64,000 bases of DNA from Rhizobium sp. 32-5/1. Its GTDB lineage: Bacteria > Pseudomonadota > Alphaproteobacteria > Rhizobiales > Rhizobiaceae. The notes under the pieces are model-generated. The model made no database searches and was not told the origin of the DNA. It saw only the letters and a list, made by a program, of their open reading frames with translations. A program made the position numbers and the translations under genes. The DNA lies in assembly GCF_029537235.1 (NCBI RefSeq), contig NZ_CP120638.1, forward strand, positions 2,656,501 through 2,720,500, in the 5' to 3' direction. Every line of letters begins with the position of its first letter. Position 1 is the stretch's first letter. Positions 1 to 7,294 of the stretch are shown here, in pieces.

Positions 1-735
1 TCCGATCTCATCTTGCGTATATCGGCGCGGTGCGGCAGGGACCTCGGTCGAGGCGGTTCGATTGCCAGGCGGATACTTCATAAGCTTTTTGGGCGTCAGC
101 AAATTGACGGTGCCGGGCAGCCGGAGAACGCGGTCGATATTCTGGACAGCGTCGCCGCGCAGCGCCTTCGCCAAGGCTTTCCCGCATCCTTCTGCCCATT
201 GCCCCTCGGCGCCCGCGTCAATGCTCTCTGCAGCCAGCCAGATATGTTGCAAACCGTTGCCGGTATCGATCGTCAGCGATGGCGGGAATTGTGCGGCGTC
301 GGGCAGCTGGCGTGACCGAAGTTCGGCGCGTGCCTCGGCGAACTCGGAAGGGGTCAGCGGCCGGTCGTCATGCTTGATCGGGTCGAGATCAACACCCACT
401 CCACGGATGCGGGCGATATCAGCTTTTTCGAGCTTTTTGTTCGGCGCATCCGGCCGCGGCTCGTTCAACGAAAAATAGCAGTTCGCTTTCGCGTTGTTGC
501 GATCGACCCAATCGGCGATTTCGTGCCAGCTGTTTGGCGGAAATGTCCGCCCGGTCGGCGCTTGGTTCGGCCCTATCGCAACGACATTGTGCCATCCATG
601 CAGGTCCAGAGCCTGAAGGAAAGCCACGGCATCCCGAGCGGCTGGCGACCGCTCCGGAACATTGGCAACCACGTCGCCAAAGCAAGCATTGCCTTGCGCG
701 GAAGGGCCGTCATGCTGTATATAAGCGCTGTGCAT
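1..735 (-). CDS. RepB/AEP-like DNA primase of the element (partial, runs off left edge)
   Basis: An open frame of 245 codons runs from ATG at 735 to position 1 without a stop. The start has a good ribosome site (GGAG, six bases before ATG). Readable motifs are VDLDP near residue 127, which fits the metal-binding DxD of archaeo-eukaryotic-type primases, IDTGNGLQHIW, which resembles the GNG(Y/L)H stretch of plasmid RepB-type primases, and RLPGTVN shortly after. These suggest the N-terminal primase domain of an island replication protein; the helicase or PriCT part, if any, lies outside. It follows the 92-codon HTH gene by 40 bases. Family assignment is from motifs only and the enzymatic role is inferred. 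Confidence 0.72.
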   Translation of the reverse strand, partial: MHSAYIQHDGPSAQGNACFGDVVANVPERSPAARDAVAFLQALDLHGWHNVVAIGPNQAPTGRTFPPNSWHEIADWVDRNNAKANCYFSLNEPRPDAPNKKLEKADIARIRGVGVDLDPIKHDDRPLTPSEFAEARAELRSRQLPDAAQFPPSLTIDTGNGLQHIWLAAESIDAGAEGQWAEGCGKALAKALRGDAVQNIDRVLRLPGTVNLLTPKKLMKYPPGNRTASTEVPAAPRRYTQDEIG

Positions 736-775
736 ACTGATCTCCAAGGCGGACCGTTCCAGCGGGCCGCCTTAT

Positions 776-1054
776 TCATTTGAGGGGATTGGAAGCCACC
801 AGCGCCAGGCGCGTTGGCGGGGCCTTGACGTCAGCCGGCGCGACAGGCTCCACGGCAGCGACATAGGCGATCAGGCTCGGAACCGAGACGACAAGCGGGG
901 CACCTTGCTTGATGCGGTGCCCGATCAGCATTCCGCTTCCGATGCGCCGGCGCACCCATCCAGGCGAGCGAGCGGTAATTTCGGCGGCTTCCTCAAGCGA
1001 TAGAAAAGCCCGATCCCGCCAAGGGATGTAGGGCGCTTTTCGTTGCGACTTCAT
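776..1054 (-). CDS. Small helix-turn-helix protein, excisionase-like
   Basis: A 92-residue protein. Residues about 18-45 (FLSLEEAAEITARSPGWVRR and following) read as a winged HTH of the MerR/excisionase type, with the usual 'LSLEEAAEIT..S..WVRR.I..G.L' spacing. The start at 1054 is preceded by AGGAG eight bases upstream. It lies between a 200-residue unknown gene (24-base gap) and the primase gene (40-base gap) on the same strand, so it is probably co-transcribed. It may act as a recombination directionality factor or a repressor. The C-terminal half is low complexity (Ala/Pro/Val) with no recognised domain. Confidence 0.7.
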   Translation of the reverse strand: MKSQRKAPYIPWRDRAFLSLEEAAEITARSPGWVRRRIGSGMLIGHRIKQGAPLVVSVPSLIAYVAAVEPVAPADVKAPPTRLALVASNPLK

Positions 1055-1078
1055 GGGATGGTCTCCTGGTTGAGCTCA

Positions 1079-1681
1079 TCACCCTGCCGCGAAGCGTTCC
1101 GCCGAAATAGGGCTGGCATGCCGAGATGCGAAGCGCTCGCGCTTTTCATCGTCCGCTGCGACACGCTGCCGGATCTCGATTTCGTCGATCACCAACATGG
1201 TTTTCGCAAGGGCGCCAAGCAGGGATCGCGCCCGGCTGGCCGCCTTCAAAATGCGAGTATGCCCCTTTTCTACTAAGTCCAATTGATCAGGAATACCCAA
1301 ACGCGCGGCGGCTTTCACAATTGCGGCGCCTTTTGTCGGTTCCGTCACCATGGCCTCAAACACGGCCGCGGCACACACCCAAGCCCCCATATCCTTCCGG
1401 GGGCGCCCAACCCGGGAATAGTTCTTCCCGTGTTCCTCGGGTAAGAGCTCCGCAACCGACGCAGCGATATCGGAGTAGACGGTCATGGATTTTGCAACGG
1501 CCAGCTGTTCGGCCCGCGTCCTCTTTTCGCTGGCCGCCGTCATCCAGTAGAGATGAAAGGCGACGTCCTTGGGATCGCCTACGGCCACGGCCCACCTATC
1601 GAATTCGCTCTCGCTCTCCGCAAGTTGAGCGGCATAGGCATTCAACTCGGCTACGGCTAGGTTCAGCAACGACGTCATCAT
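1079..1681 (-). CDS. Unknown element protein with GRPRK motif
   Basis: 200 residues starting at the tandem ATGATG that overlaps the stop of the AlpA-like gene (ATGA), so translational coupling is likely. I do not recognise the family. The N-terminal half is acidic and helical (residues 1-80). A VGRPRKD stretch sits near residue 92, followed by an Ala-rich helical region, and the C-terminus is charged. GRPRK resembles an AT-hook core and also occurs in the protein encoded at 2031-2456. Because of its place between two HTH genes it may be a DNA-binding or regulatory protein, which is inference. Confidence 0.6.
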   Translation of the reverse strand: MMTSLLNLAVAELNAYAAQLAESESEFDRWAVAVGDPKDVAFHLYWMTAASEKRTRAEQLAVAKSMTVYSDIAASVAELLPEEHGKNYSRVGRPRKDMGAWVCAAAVFEAMVTEPTKGAAIVKAAARLGIPDQLDLVEKGHTRILKAASRARSLLGALAKTMLVIDEIEIRQRVAADDEKRERFASRHASPISAERFAAG

Positions 1682-1920
1682 TGAGCCCCTGTTGCAGACC
1701 CGGCGACCCAAGCGCGGACGTCCGCAGCGCGGTAGCGGGGGCGCCCCTCGACATGAGTGATCGTAGGACCGCGGCCGACCTTCGCCCATTTTTTGAATGT
1801 CTGGACAGCAAATCCGGACATGAAGGCGACTTGCTTACGAGTGAGAAATGCACTGTCGGGCAACGCGTCGATGTCGAGTTTTGCGCCCAGTGCCAAAAAA
1901 TCAGGTGTGTCCTTCTGCAT
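1678..1920 (-). CDS. AlpA-like HTH regulator/excisionase
   Basis: 80 residues. The segment 'LTRKQVAFMSGFAVQTFKKW' (about residues 26-45) followed by 'GRGPTITHVEGRPRYRAADVRAWV' is the classic layout of AlpA/excisionase-like MerR-superfamily proteins: HTH, a basic wing, then 'RY...DV..W'. The start at 1920 has GGAG seven bases upstream. It is the first gene after a 110-base intergenic region, so it probably heads the operon that leads to the primase. In P4-like elements AlpA controls integrase and excision. The same role here is inference. Confidence 0.78.
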   Translation of the reverse strand: MQKDTPDFLALGAKLDIDALPDSAFLTRKQVAFMSGFAVQTFKKWAKVGRGPTITHVEGRPRYRAADVRAWVAGSATGAQ

Positions 1921-2030
1921 TCGTGTTCTCCAGTTGATAACCCTCTATGCCCCCAAGGGTAGGCAATGGGTGTCAAGCGGTCACGGAAACCAACAGACAA
2001 AACATACAAGTTTGAATTAACTAGCTTATT
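1921..2030 (-). promoter_or_regulatory. Probable promoter/operator region of the AlpA-like operon
   Basis: This is the only intergenic gap between the integrase pair and the AlpA-like operon. On the minus strand TTGACA (1973-1968) could be a -35 box, but no good -10 is found at 17 bases. An imperfect inverted repeat, TGCCTACCC-TT-GGGGGCA on the minus strand (about 1965-1948), lies between it and the start codon and is a candidate operator. The + strand copy contains GGGTAGGCA (1957-1965), close to the GGGTAGCAC pair next to the integrase start. Confidence 0.35.
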
Positions 2031-2456
2031 TCAGATATTTGGCTTTGATTTTTGTAGGTTTCCTGGCCCTCGGTTTTCGCAAACGCCTCTTCTCAGGGGA
2101 GGAAACTCGGAACGGGGCGGATCTTCCAACCACTTCAATACCGCTTCAATGTTCTCTGCCGTCTGCTCGGGTCGCGGAAACAGTCCGCATACGATCGCGC
2201 TGGCGACCGCAAAACCGCCTTTGAAGGCATCCTTCATTGAGCCGTTCTCATCGGCGCAACCGTATTTGCCGTACGCGAAGAGCGCGAATTTGTGGATGTA
2301 ATCCGATCTAAGCATGAGACGCTCAACGATCTTCACCGTCTCTGGCAATTTTTTGTCTTCGACAGGGAGTTCTACGGCCCAGTCGTCGTGCTTTCTCGGC
2401 CGTCCGCGCGCATCCGGCACTCGGTATCTAAAGCCTGCCGTCTTGCCTGTCGTCAT
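2031..2456 (-). CDS. Unknown element protein coupled to the integrase
   Basis: 141 residues if started at ATG 2456, whose ATGA overlaps the integrase stop. A longer upstream reading would lie inside the integrase and is not preferred. The N-terminus carries RGRPRKHDDW (about residues 16-25), an AT-hook-like basic motif. The middle is predicted helical ('ETVKIVERLMLRSDYIHKFA'), and the C-terminus is rich in Pro, Arg and Lys. No family is recognised. The coupling suggests production together with the integrase, possibly as an accessory or directionality factor. Confidence 0.6.
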   Translation of the reverse strand: MTTGKTAGFRYRVPDARGRPRKHDDWAVELPVEDKKLPETVKIVERLMLRSDYIHKFALFAYGKYGCADENGSMKDAFKGGFAVASAIVCGLFPRPEQTAENIEAVLKWLEDPPRSEFPPLRRGVCENRGPGNLQKSKPNI

Positions 2457-3683
2457 GCGAATGCCCCGAGCTGTGCTGCATCTTTGGCGATAATCGCAGC
2501 GACATGCTTCGCCCAATTGCTGAAGGCGCCGCGAAGCTGATCTTCCGCGTCGTCACGATTGTAGACGGCCTCCAGGTCTTCCCGCGCGTGCCCGAGCGCC
2601 AGCTCGGCAGTGTCCTTGTCCACGCCCAGCCGGGACAGGCCAGTGCGGAACGTGCGGCGCAAATCGTGCAGCGTGAAGCTGACGCCGGAAGCTTTCACCA
2701 GTTTGGCCAACATTTTATTCCAGCCGCTCATTTTGCCGCCGGTGCGCGAAGATGGGAAGACCAGATCAGAGCGCGCATCGACCTTGCAGGCCGCCAGGAG
2801 GTCGGAAAGCATGTCGTGGACATAGACTGTGTGTCCTCGCGCCTGTTTGGTGAACGTGGGGGCAGATCGATCGCCGAGGCCGCCTTGTTCAACATTTCTC
2901 GGAGAAGGCCGGCTCCTCGCTGCGGCGGCAGCCAGTAAGGATCAAGAAGCGGATGTAGCGACCAAACACTTGATCGGGATCGGCGGCCTTCCAAACCTTC
3001 AGCAGTTCAGCGTCACTCAACGCCCGTCCGTGCTGTTCCTTTTCAAGCTTCTCCTGGCGCGTGCCTCGCCCCTTCTGGTAGCCGGCAAGGGGATTGCTGT
3101 CCAAGACCTTCTGCTCAAACACACACCAGCCCAGAAACGTCCTGCAGCGGGATCTGAACGCATCGGCGGCGCCGTTCTGACCTTCCCGCTCCAGCTTCTT
3201 GATAATCGCTGCGAAGTCGGACCCCTTCATCTCGCGGACGTCTTTGCTGAGATGAGCCGCCAGACGCCGGCGGAGAAGGCTCATAACCATGCTTGTCGCG
3301 ACATACTTTCGCCGCTTCAAGTCGAGCTCATACGTGTCGAGAAGGTCGGATATCCTGGCTTTTTCGCTGCGCCGACTTTCCGCTCTATCGCGGGCCGGGT
3401 CGCCGCCGGCCGCGACCTTGCCCAACATCGCAAAGGCGATCTTGCGAGCCTCGGCGGCTGTCTTAATCGTGTCGGGACCGCCGATCTTGACCTTCTTCAT
3501 GTTGGCGGCCCGGCCGGCACCCGACGGCCTATAGCTGACGATGTAGCTTTTGGAGGTGCCGCGGATACGAAGACCGAAGCCGGTCACTTCAGTATCCCAG
3601 ATAATCACTTCGGATTTTGCCTGCGGGAGCGATGCGCCCTTGACGACGACGTCCGTAATTTTCACTTTGTTCGGGGATGACAT
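2453..3683 (-). CDS. Phage-type tyrosine integrase (two frame breaks)
   Basis: About 410 residues when two single-base deletions are bridged, near 2909-2917 and in the G5 run at 2858-2862. The N-terminal part (from MSSPNKVKITD) is the arm-binding DUF4102-like domain with 'VTGFGLRIRGTSKSYIV'. A core-binding SAM-like domain follows. The catalytic part has LTGCRRSE (first Arg), HDLRRT (His-x-x-Arg) and LGHA...VYNRDD (second His and the Tyr). ATG 3683 has GGAG upstream. The gene points away from the tRNA-Gly fragment 140 bases off, the standard arrangement for islands that integrate in tRNA genes. The breaks may be sequencing errors, given the same pattern elsewhere, or the gene may be truly dead. 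Confidence 0.88.
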
Positions 3684-3692
3684 TCACGCTCC

Positions 3693-3820
3693 GGGTAGCA
3701 CAGGGGTAGCACCATTATTGCACCCGCTCTTATACCCATATACCCAAAAAATGGCAAATATTAAATGAAGTCAGCCGGTTAATCGGAGCCGCATACCCCT
3801 TAGGATACCTACAGATACCC
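3693..3820. repeat. Short repeats flanking the integrase: candidate arm-type sites
   Basis: Between the integrase start and the tRNA fragment there are two direct copies of GGGTAGCAC (3693-3701 and 3704-3712). There are also five ATACC(C/T) hexamers (3732-3737, 3740-3745, 3793-3798, 3805-3810, 3815-3820). Clustered short direct repeats beside the att core are typical of integrase arm sites, but binding is inferred. Confidence 0.45.
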
Positions 3821-3877
3821 TAGACCATGACCTTGCCAAGGTTGGGGTCGAGCGTTCGAATCGCTTCACCCGCTCCA
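3821..3877 (+). other. attR-like remnant: 3' part of tRNA-Gly(GCC)
   Basis: From 3828 the sequence folds as the anticodon arm (5-bp stem with two G-T wobbles, loop TTGCCAA, anticodon GCC at 3835-3837), the variable loop, the T arm with TTCGAAT, the acceptor 3' strand CACCCGC and the encoded CCA at 3875-3877. The D arm and acceptor 5' strand (expected GCGGGTG...) are absent. Similarity to tRNA may start at 3821 (TAGAcCATGACC). This is what integration into the anticodon region leaves on the displaced side. The intact tRNA should be at the other end of the element. Confidence 0.85.
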
Positions 3878-4022
3878 TTTTCTCTTCCGGACTTTATCGC
3901 CGATGCAATTGCGGTTTTTGAGCCGTATGAGGCTTCGTCTTTAGCCGTTGCGGCGCTTCCATTTGATGATAGCTCTCCTTCTTCGACCAATGCGACGGTA
4001 CGGCTTATTGGTAGGATGAGCC

Positions 4023-4038
4023 GGCAGGTTGCCCTGCC
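4023..4038. terminator. Weak hairpin between att site and uup
   Basis: GGCAGG-TTGC-CCTGCC is a 6-bp stem just downstream of the uup stop. There is no T run on the uup transcript, so it is a weak terminator at best. The rest of 3878-4044 holds nothing I recognise. Confidence 0.35.
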
Positions 4039-4044
4039 AGCATT

Positions 4045-5871
4045 TTATCCCTCGATTTCTTCGCGCAACATTTCCAGTTCCAGCCATTCTTCTTCCATCT
4101 TCGCAATCGAGGCGCGCAGTTTTTCCATCTCGGTGGCGAGCGCGGAGAAGCGGGTGGGGTTCTTGGCAAAGAGGTTTGGGTCGGCCATTTCCTTTTCGCG
4201 TTTGGCGATTTCGGCTTCGGCCTTCTGCATGTCCTTCGGCAGGTTTTCGAGCGCGAATTTCTGCTTGAAGGACAGTTTGCCCTTGGCGGTCTTGGGTGTG
4301 GCGGTTGAGCCGCCGGCGTCGGAGGATCTGGCTTTCTCCGCCTTGTCGGCTCGCTTCTTTTCGTCGGCCATGCCTTTGCGCTGCGCCATCATGTCGGAAT
4401 AGCCGCCGGCATATTCGATCCAGCGGCCATCCGGCGCATCCGGGTTGGCCGGTGCGATGGTCGAGGTGACGGTGCGGTCTAGGAAGTCGCGGTCGTGGCT
4501 GACGAGGATGACGGTGCCGGAAAAGCCGGCGACGATTTCCTGAAGCAGATCCAGCGTTTCGATGTCGAGGTCGTTGGTCGGCTCGTCGAGGATCAAAAGG
4601 TTGGTCGGGCGCGCGAGAATGCGGGCCAGCATCAGCCGGGCGCGCTCGCCGCCGGACAGGTTCTTGATCGGAGTTCTGGCCTGCTCGGGCTGGAACAGGA
4701 ACTCCTTCATGTAGCCGGTGACATGGCGCTGTTCGCCGTTGACCAAAAGGTTTTCGCCGCGGCCGTCGGTGAGATAGTGGGCCAGCGTATCCTCGAGGTT
4801 CAGGTCCTCGCGGCGCTGGTCGAGCGTGGCGATCTCGAGATTGGTTCCGAGCTTGACTAAGCCTTCGTCCGGCTCGATCTGCCCGGTCAGCATTTTCAGG
4901 AGTGTCGTCTTGCCGGCGCCGTTCGGGCCGACGAGGCCGATGCAGTCGCCGCGGTGCACACGGATCGAAAACGGGGCAACGATGGTGCGGTCGCCATAGG
5001 CCTTGGTGATCTTTTCGGCCTCGATGACAAGCTTGCCGGAATCACGCGCGTCGGAGACGGTCGCCTGCACCGAGCCCTGCGGGCCGTTGTGGCCGCGGTG
5101 TTTGGCGCGCAGGTCCTGAAGCGCGCCCAGCCGGCGCATGTTGCGCTTGCGCCTCGCGGTGACGCCGTAGCGCAGCCAGTGTTCCTCGCGCTCGATTTCC
5201 TTGCCGAGCTTGTGCTGCTCGATTTCTTCCTCTTCCAGCATCTTGTCGCGCCAGGCTTCGAAGAAGGCGAAACCCTGGTTGAGCCGGCGCGACTGGCCGC
5301 GATCGAGCCAGACGGTGGCATTGGAAACCTTTTCGAGGAAGCGACGGTCATGGGAGATGACCACAAGCGCCGAGCGGCTCTTGATCAGTTCCCCTTCCAG
5401 CCATTCGATGGTCGGCAGGTCGAGATGGTTGGTCGGTTCGTCGAGCAGCAGGACATCAGGCTCCGGCGCCATGACGCGGGCAAGGGCCGCACGCCGGGCT
5501 TCGCCGCCGGAAAGCTGCGCCGGATCTTCCTCGCCGGTCAGGCCCAGATGTTCGAGCAGATAGGCGACGCGGTAGGGATCGTCGCTCGGGCCAAGGCCGG
5601 CTTCCGCATAGGCAAGCACGGTGTCATAGCCCTCGAAATCCGGTGCCTGGTGGAGATAGCGGATCGTTGTCGAGGGATGGCGGAAGATTTCGCCCGTCTG
5701 CGGCTCGGCAAGGCCGGCTGCCATCTTCATCAGGGTCGATTTGCCCGAGCCATTGCGGCCGACCAGGCAGATGCGGTCGCCGGGCTCGACCTGCAGGTTT
5801 GCGCCGGCCAGCAGCGGCGTGCCGCCGAAGGACAGGAAGATGTCATCGAGTTTCAGAATGGGTGGCGCCAA
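4045..5871 (-). CDS. uup: ABC-F ATPase, Uup type
   Basis: 608 residues with two ABC domains and no membrane segments. Walker A GRNGSGKST is at about 38-46, signature LSGGE at 120-124 and Walker B LLLDEPTNHLD after it. The second domain has GPNGAGKTT near 317, LSGGERARLML and LILDEPTNDLD. A C-terminal coiled coil rich in Lys/Glu (from about 515) is the mark of the Uup branch. ABC-F proteins act on ribosomes, and Uup is also linked to transposon excision and replication intermediates. The start is TTG at 5871 with GGGAG seven bases upstream, only two bases after the thiamine pyrophosphokinase stop, so the two are co-transcribed. It is the first chromosomal gene beyond the integrated element. 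Confidence 0.9.
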   Translation of the reverse strand: MAPPILKLDDIFLSFGGTPLLAGANLQVEPGDRICLVGRNGSGKSTLMKMAAGLAEPQTGEIFRHPSTTIRYLHQAPDFEGYDTVLAYAEAGLGPSDDPYRVAYLLEHLGLTGEEDPAQLSGGEARRAALARVMAPEPDVLLLDEPTNHLDLPTIEWLEGELIKSRSALVVISHDRRFLEKVSNATVWLDRGQSRRLNQGFAFFEAWRDKMLEEEEIEQHKLGKEIEREEHWLRYGVTARRKRNMRRLGALQDLRAKHRGHNGPQGSVQATVSDARDSGKLVIEAEKITKAYGDRTIVAPFSIRVHRGDCIGLVGPNGAGKTTLLKMLTGQIEPDEGLVKLGTNLEIATLDQRREDLNLEDTLAHYLTDGRGENLLVNGEQRHVTGYMKEFLFQPEQARTPIKNLSGGERARLMLARILARPTNLLILDEPTNDLDIETLDLLQEIVAGFSGTVILVSHDRDFLDRTVTSTIAPANPDAPDGRWIEYAGGYSDMMAQRKGMADEKKRADKAEKARSSDAGGSTATPKTAKGKLSFKQKFALENLPKDMQKAEAEIAKREKEMADPNLFAKNPTRFSALATEMEKLRASIAKMEEEWLELEMLREEIEG

Positions 5872-5873
5872 GA

Positions 5874-6540
5874 TCAGGCTCCCGAAAGGTCATAAGGCCG
5901 GGCGAGAATGATTGCGCGGCCTGAGGAAAGGAAAAGCGGACGGCGCCTTCGGCGACATTGGATATCGTGCGCGAGGAACCGAACGGCAGATGGAAATCGG
6001 TGAGCGGGTAACGGGCATTGGCGATGGTCAGCCCTGTCAGCGTATCGAGCCCGAGGATCGAGAAAAGGCTGCCTTTCGGCAGGTCAATGGTGCGGCTGCC
6101 GGGCAGCAGCGGATAGGCCTCTTCCTCGCCGGAAGTCAGAAGCACGTCGATACCGTCTTCGGCGAGCTTTGCCGCATGCAGCAGGTGCATGAAGGCGTGG
6201 TCGCTGCGTTCGCCACCAAGCGCACCGGCCAGAAGCAGCTTTTTGCGCCAAGCTCCAGCGCAGCACTGACGGCGATCGCGCCATCGGTCTCGTTCTTGGC
6301 TGGCGGGTAGGGCTCCCGCTCGATGCCGGGCCATTGCTCAATCAGCGCCCGAGGGGTGGAATCGAAATCGCCCAACCAGCGCTCTGGGGTCACGCCGAGG
6401 GTTTTTGCATGCCGCATGCCGCCGTCGGCCGCAATCACACGCATTCCGTCGATATGCCGCCGCAGCCGTTTGGTCGGCGTCAGTTCGCCGCCCATCAGGA
6501 TTGCAAAGGCCGGCTCTGTCATGGCGTCCCGTTCGTTCAT
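5874..6540 (-). CDS. thiN: Thiamine pyrophosphokinase (two frame breaks)
   Basis: Phosphorylates thiamine to thiamine diphosphate with ATP. About 222 residues after bridging two one-base deletions: the run at 6240-6244 (A5 for A6 in the coding strand) and around 5930. Readable landmarks are AADGGMRHA, GDFDS (metal-binding), NETDGAIA, GALGGERSDHAFMHL and a C-terminal SNVAEGAVRFS followed in the corrected frame by SGRAIILARPYDL. The start may be ATG 6540 or ATG 6522. Its stop is two bases before uup. It makes functional sense with the thiamine importer at 9000-12366, although no riboswitch is seen in front of this gene. Confidence 0.88.
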
Positions 6541-6621
6541 GGCGCAAGGCCATAGCTTAAACAGGGGGATGAGGGGAAGAGGTTCCGGCCGATTTGCCGC
6601 TTTTGCATAAACTGTGCGGGA

Positions 6622-7173
6622 TCAGGCTTCAGGCTTTCCGGGCGGCGTTTGCGGAGCCTCTTTCTCGCGTGCCAGATAGACCTTCTCGAAACCGGTGACG
6701 AAACGGTCGAAGAGACCGGAAAAGACGGCGACGTCTTCCTCCGGCCAGTCGGAGAGGATGCTCTCGATGACACCGCGTTTGACCGCCTTCACCTCGAACA
6801 TCAGCTGTCGTCCGAGATCGGTCATGACGACGATGATGCGCCGTGCGTCTGTCTGCGAGGCTTCGCGCCGGAGTGCGCCGCGCGCCACCATATCGGCGAC
6901 AATGCGGCTGGCGCGGGAGGGATCGATCATCATCAGTTCGGCGATCGTGCCGACGGTCACTTCGCCCTCCGGCTCGCCGCGCGATACGGCATCTAGCACG
7001 TCGAGATGGGTAATTTCGAGATCCGGTGCGACATTCTTGATGGCAAGGCGGGCCAATACGCGCCGTCCGATCAGCAGACGCCAACGGCCCATCGAACGGC
7101 CGATCGCGGCACGGTTCGCCTCGGCTTCATCAGTGTCTGCAGGGGGCTCGGTTTTCAAAGCTGCGTGTTCCAT
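6622..7173 (-). CDS. MarR-family transcriptional regulator
   Basis: 183 residues. A winged HTH core occupies about residues 50-145: 'EITHLDVLDAV', 'VGTIAELMMIDPSRASRIV' as the recognition helix, then the wing 'LRREASQTDARRIIVVMT'. A longer C-terminal helix follows. The gene is transcribed away from the MFS exporter at 7295, and the 121-base gap contains a consensus promoter and palindromes. Divergent MarR/MFS pairs usually repress the exporter until a ligand binds. That role and the unknown ligand are inference. Confidence 0.88.
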   Translation of the reverse strand: MEHAALKTEPPADTDEAEANRAAIGRSMGRWRLLIGRRVLARLAIKNVAPDLEITHLDVLDAVSRGEPEGEVTVGTIAELMMIDPSRASRIVADMVARGALRREASQTDARRIIVVMTDLGRQLMFEVKAVKRGVIESILSDWPEEDVAVFSGLFDRFVTGFEKVYLAREKEAPQTPPGKPEA

Positions 7174-7224
7174 CGCATCACAATAGCAAGACGGTGGCCA
7201 TTCAGGAAGATGGAATATGCGTTA

Positions 7225-7236
7225 CACATAAATGTG
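7225..7236. promoter_or_regulatory. Candidate MarR operator (12-bp palindrome)
   Basis: CACAT-AA-ATGTG is a perfect inverted repeat just upstream of the exporter -35 box. A second small inverted repeat, TGCT-AAT-AGCA (7252-7262), lies inside the promoter spacer. Both fit the size of MarR-type operators, and occupancy of either would block the exporter promoter. Confidence 0.55.
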
Positions 7237-7239
7237 CCG

Positions 7240-7268
7240 TTGACATTGATATGCTAATAGCACATAAT
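7240..7268 (+). promoter_or_regulatory. Sigma-70-type promoter of the MFS exporter
   Basis: TTGACA (7240-7245), a 17-base spacer, CATAAT (7263-7268). This is a near-consensus housekeeping promoter 27 bases before the ATG at 7295. Confidence 0.7.
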
Positions 7269-7294
7269 TTGATAAACGCAATCGGATCTTCCCT

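Larger units (their letters stand above)
1..3877. mobile_element. Right end of an integrative element in a tRNA-Gly(GCC) gene
   Basis: The block from the left edge to the tRNA fragment holds an integrase facing away from the tRNA remnant, two HTH proteins, two unknown small proteins and a primase-like protein. All are on the minus strand and mostly joined by 4-nt overlaps. The right boundary is the 3' part of tRNA-Gly(GCC) at 3821-3877, after which ordinary chromosomal genes (uup) begin. Integrase plus AlpA-like regulator plus primase is the early module of P4-like phage satellites and of genomic islands, but capsid, transfer or cargo genes would lie left of the window. The class of element is therefore undecided. 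Confidence 0.85.

Noticed and set aside
3827-4402. 191-codon + strand frame over the tRNA fragment and the end of uup
   Set aside because: It starts in the tRNA remnant and runs opposite uup; Ser/Ala-rich shadow composition.
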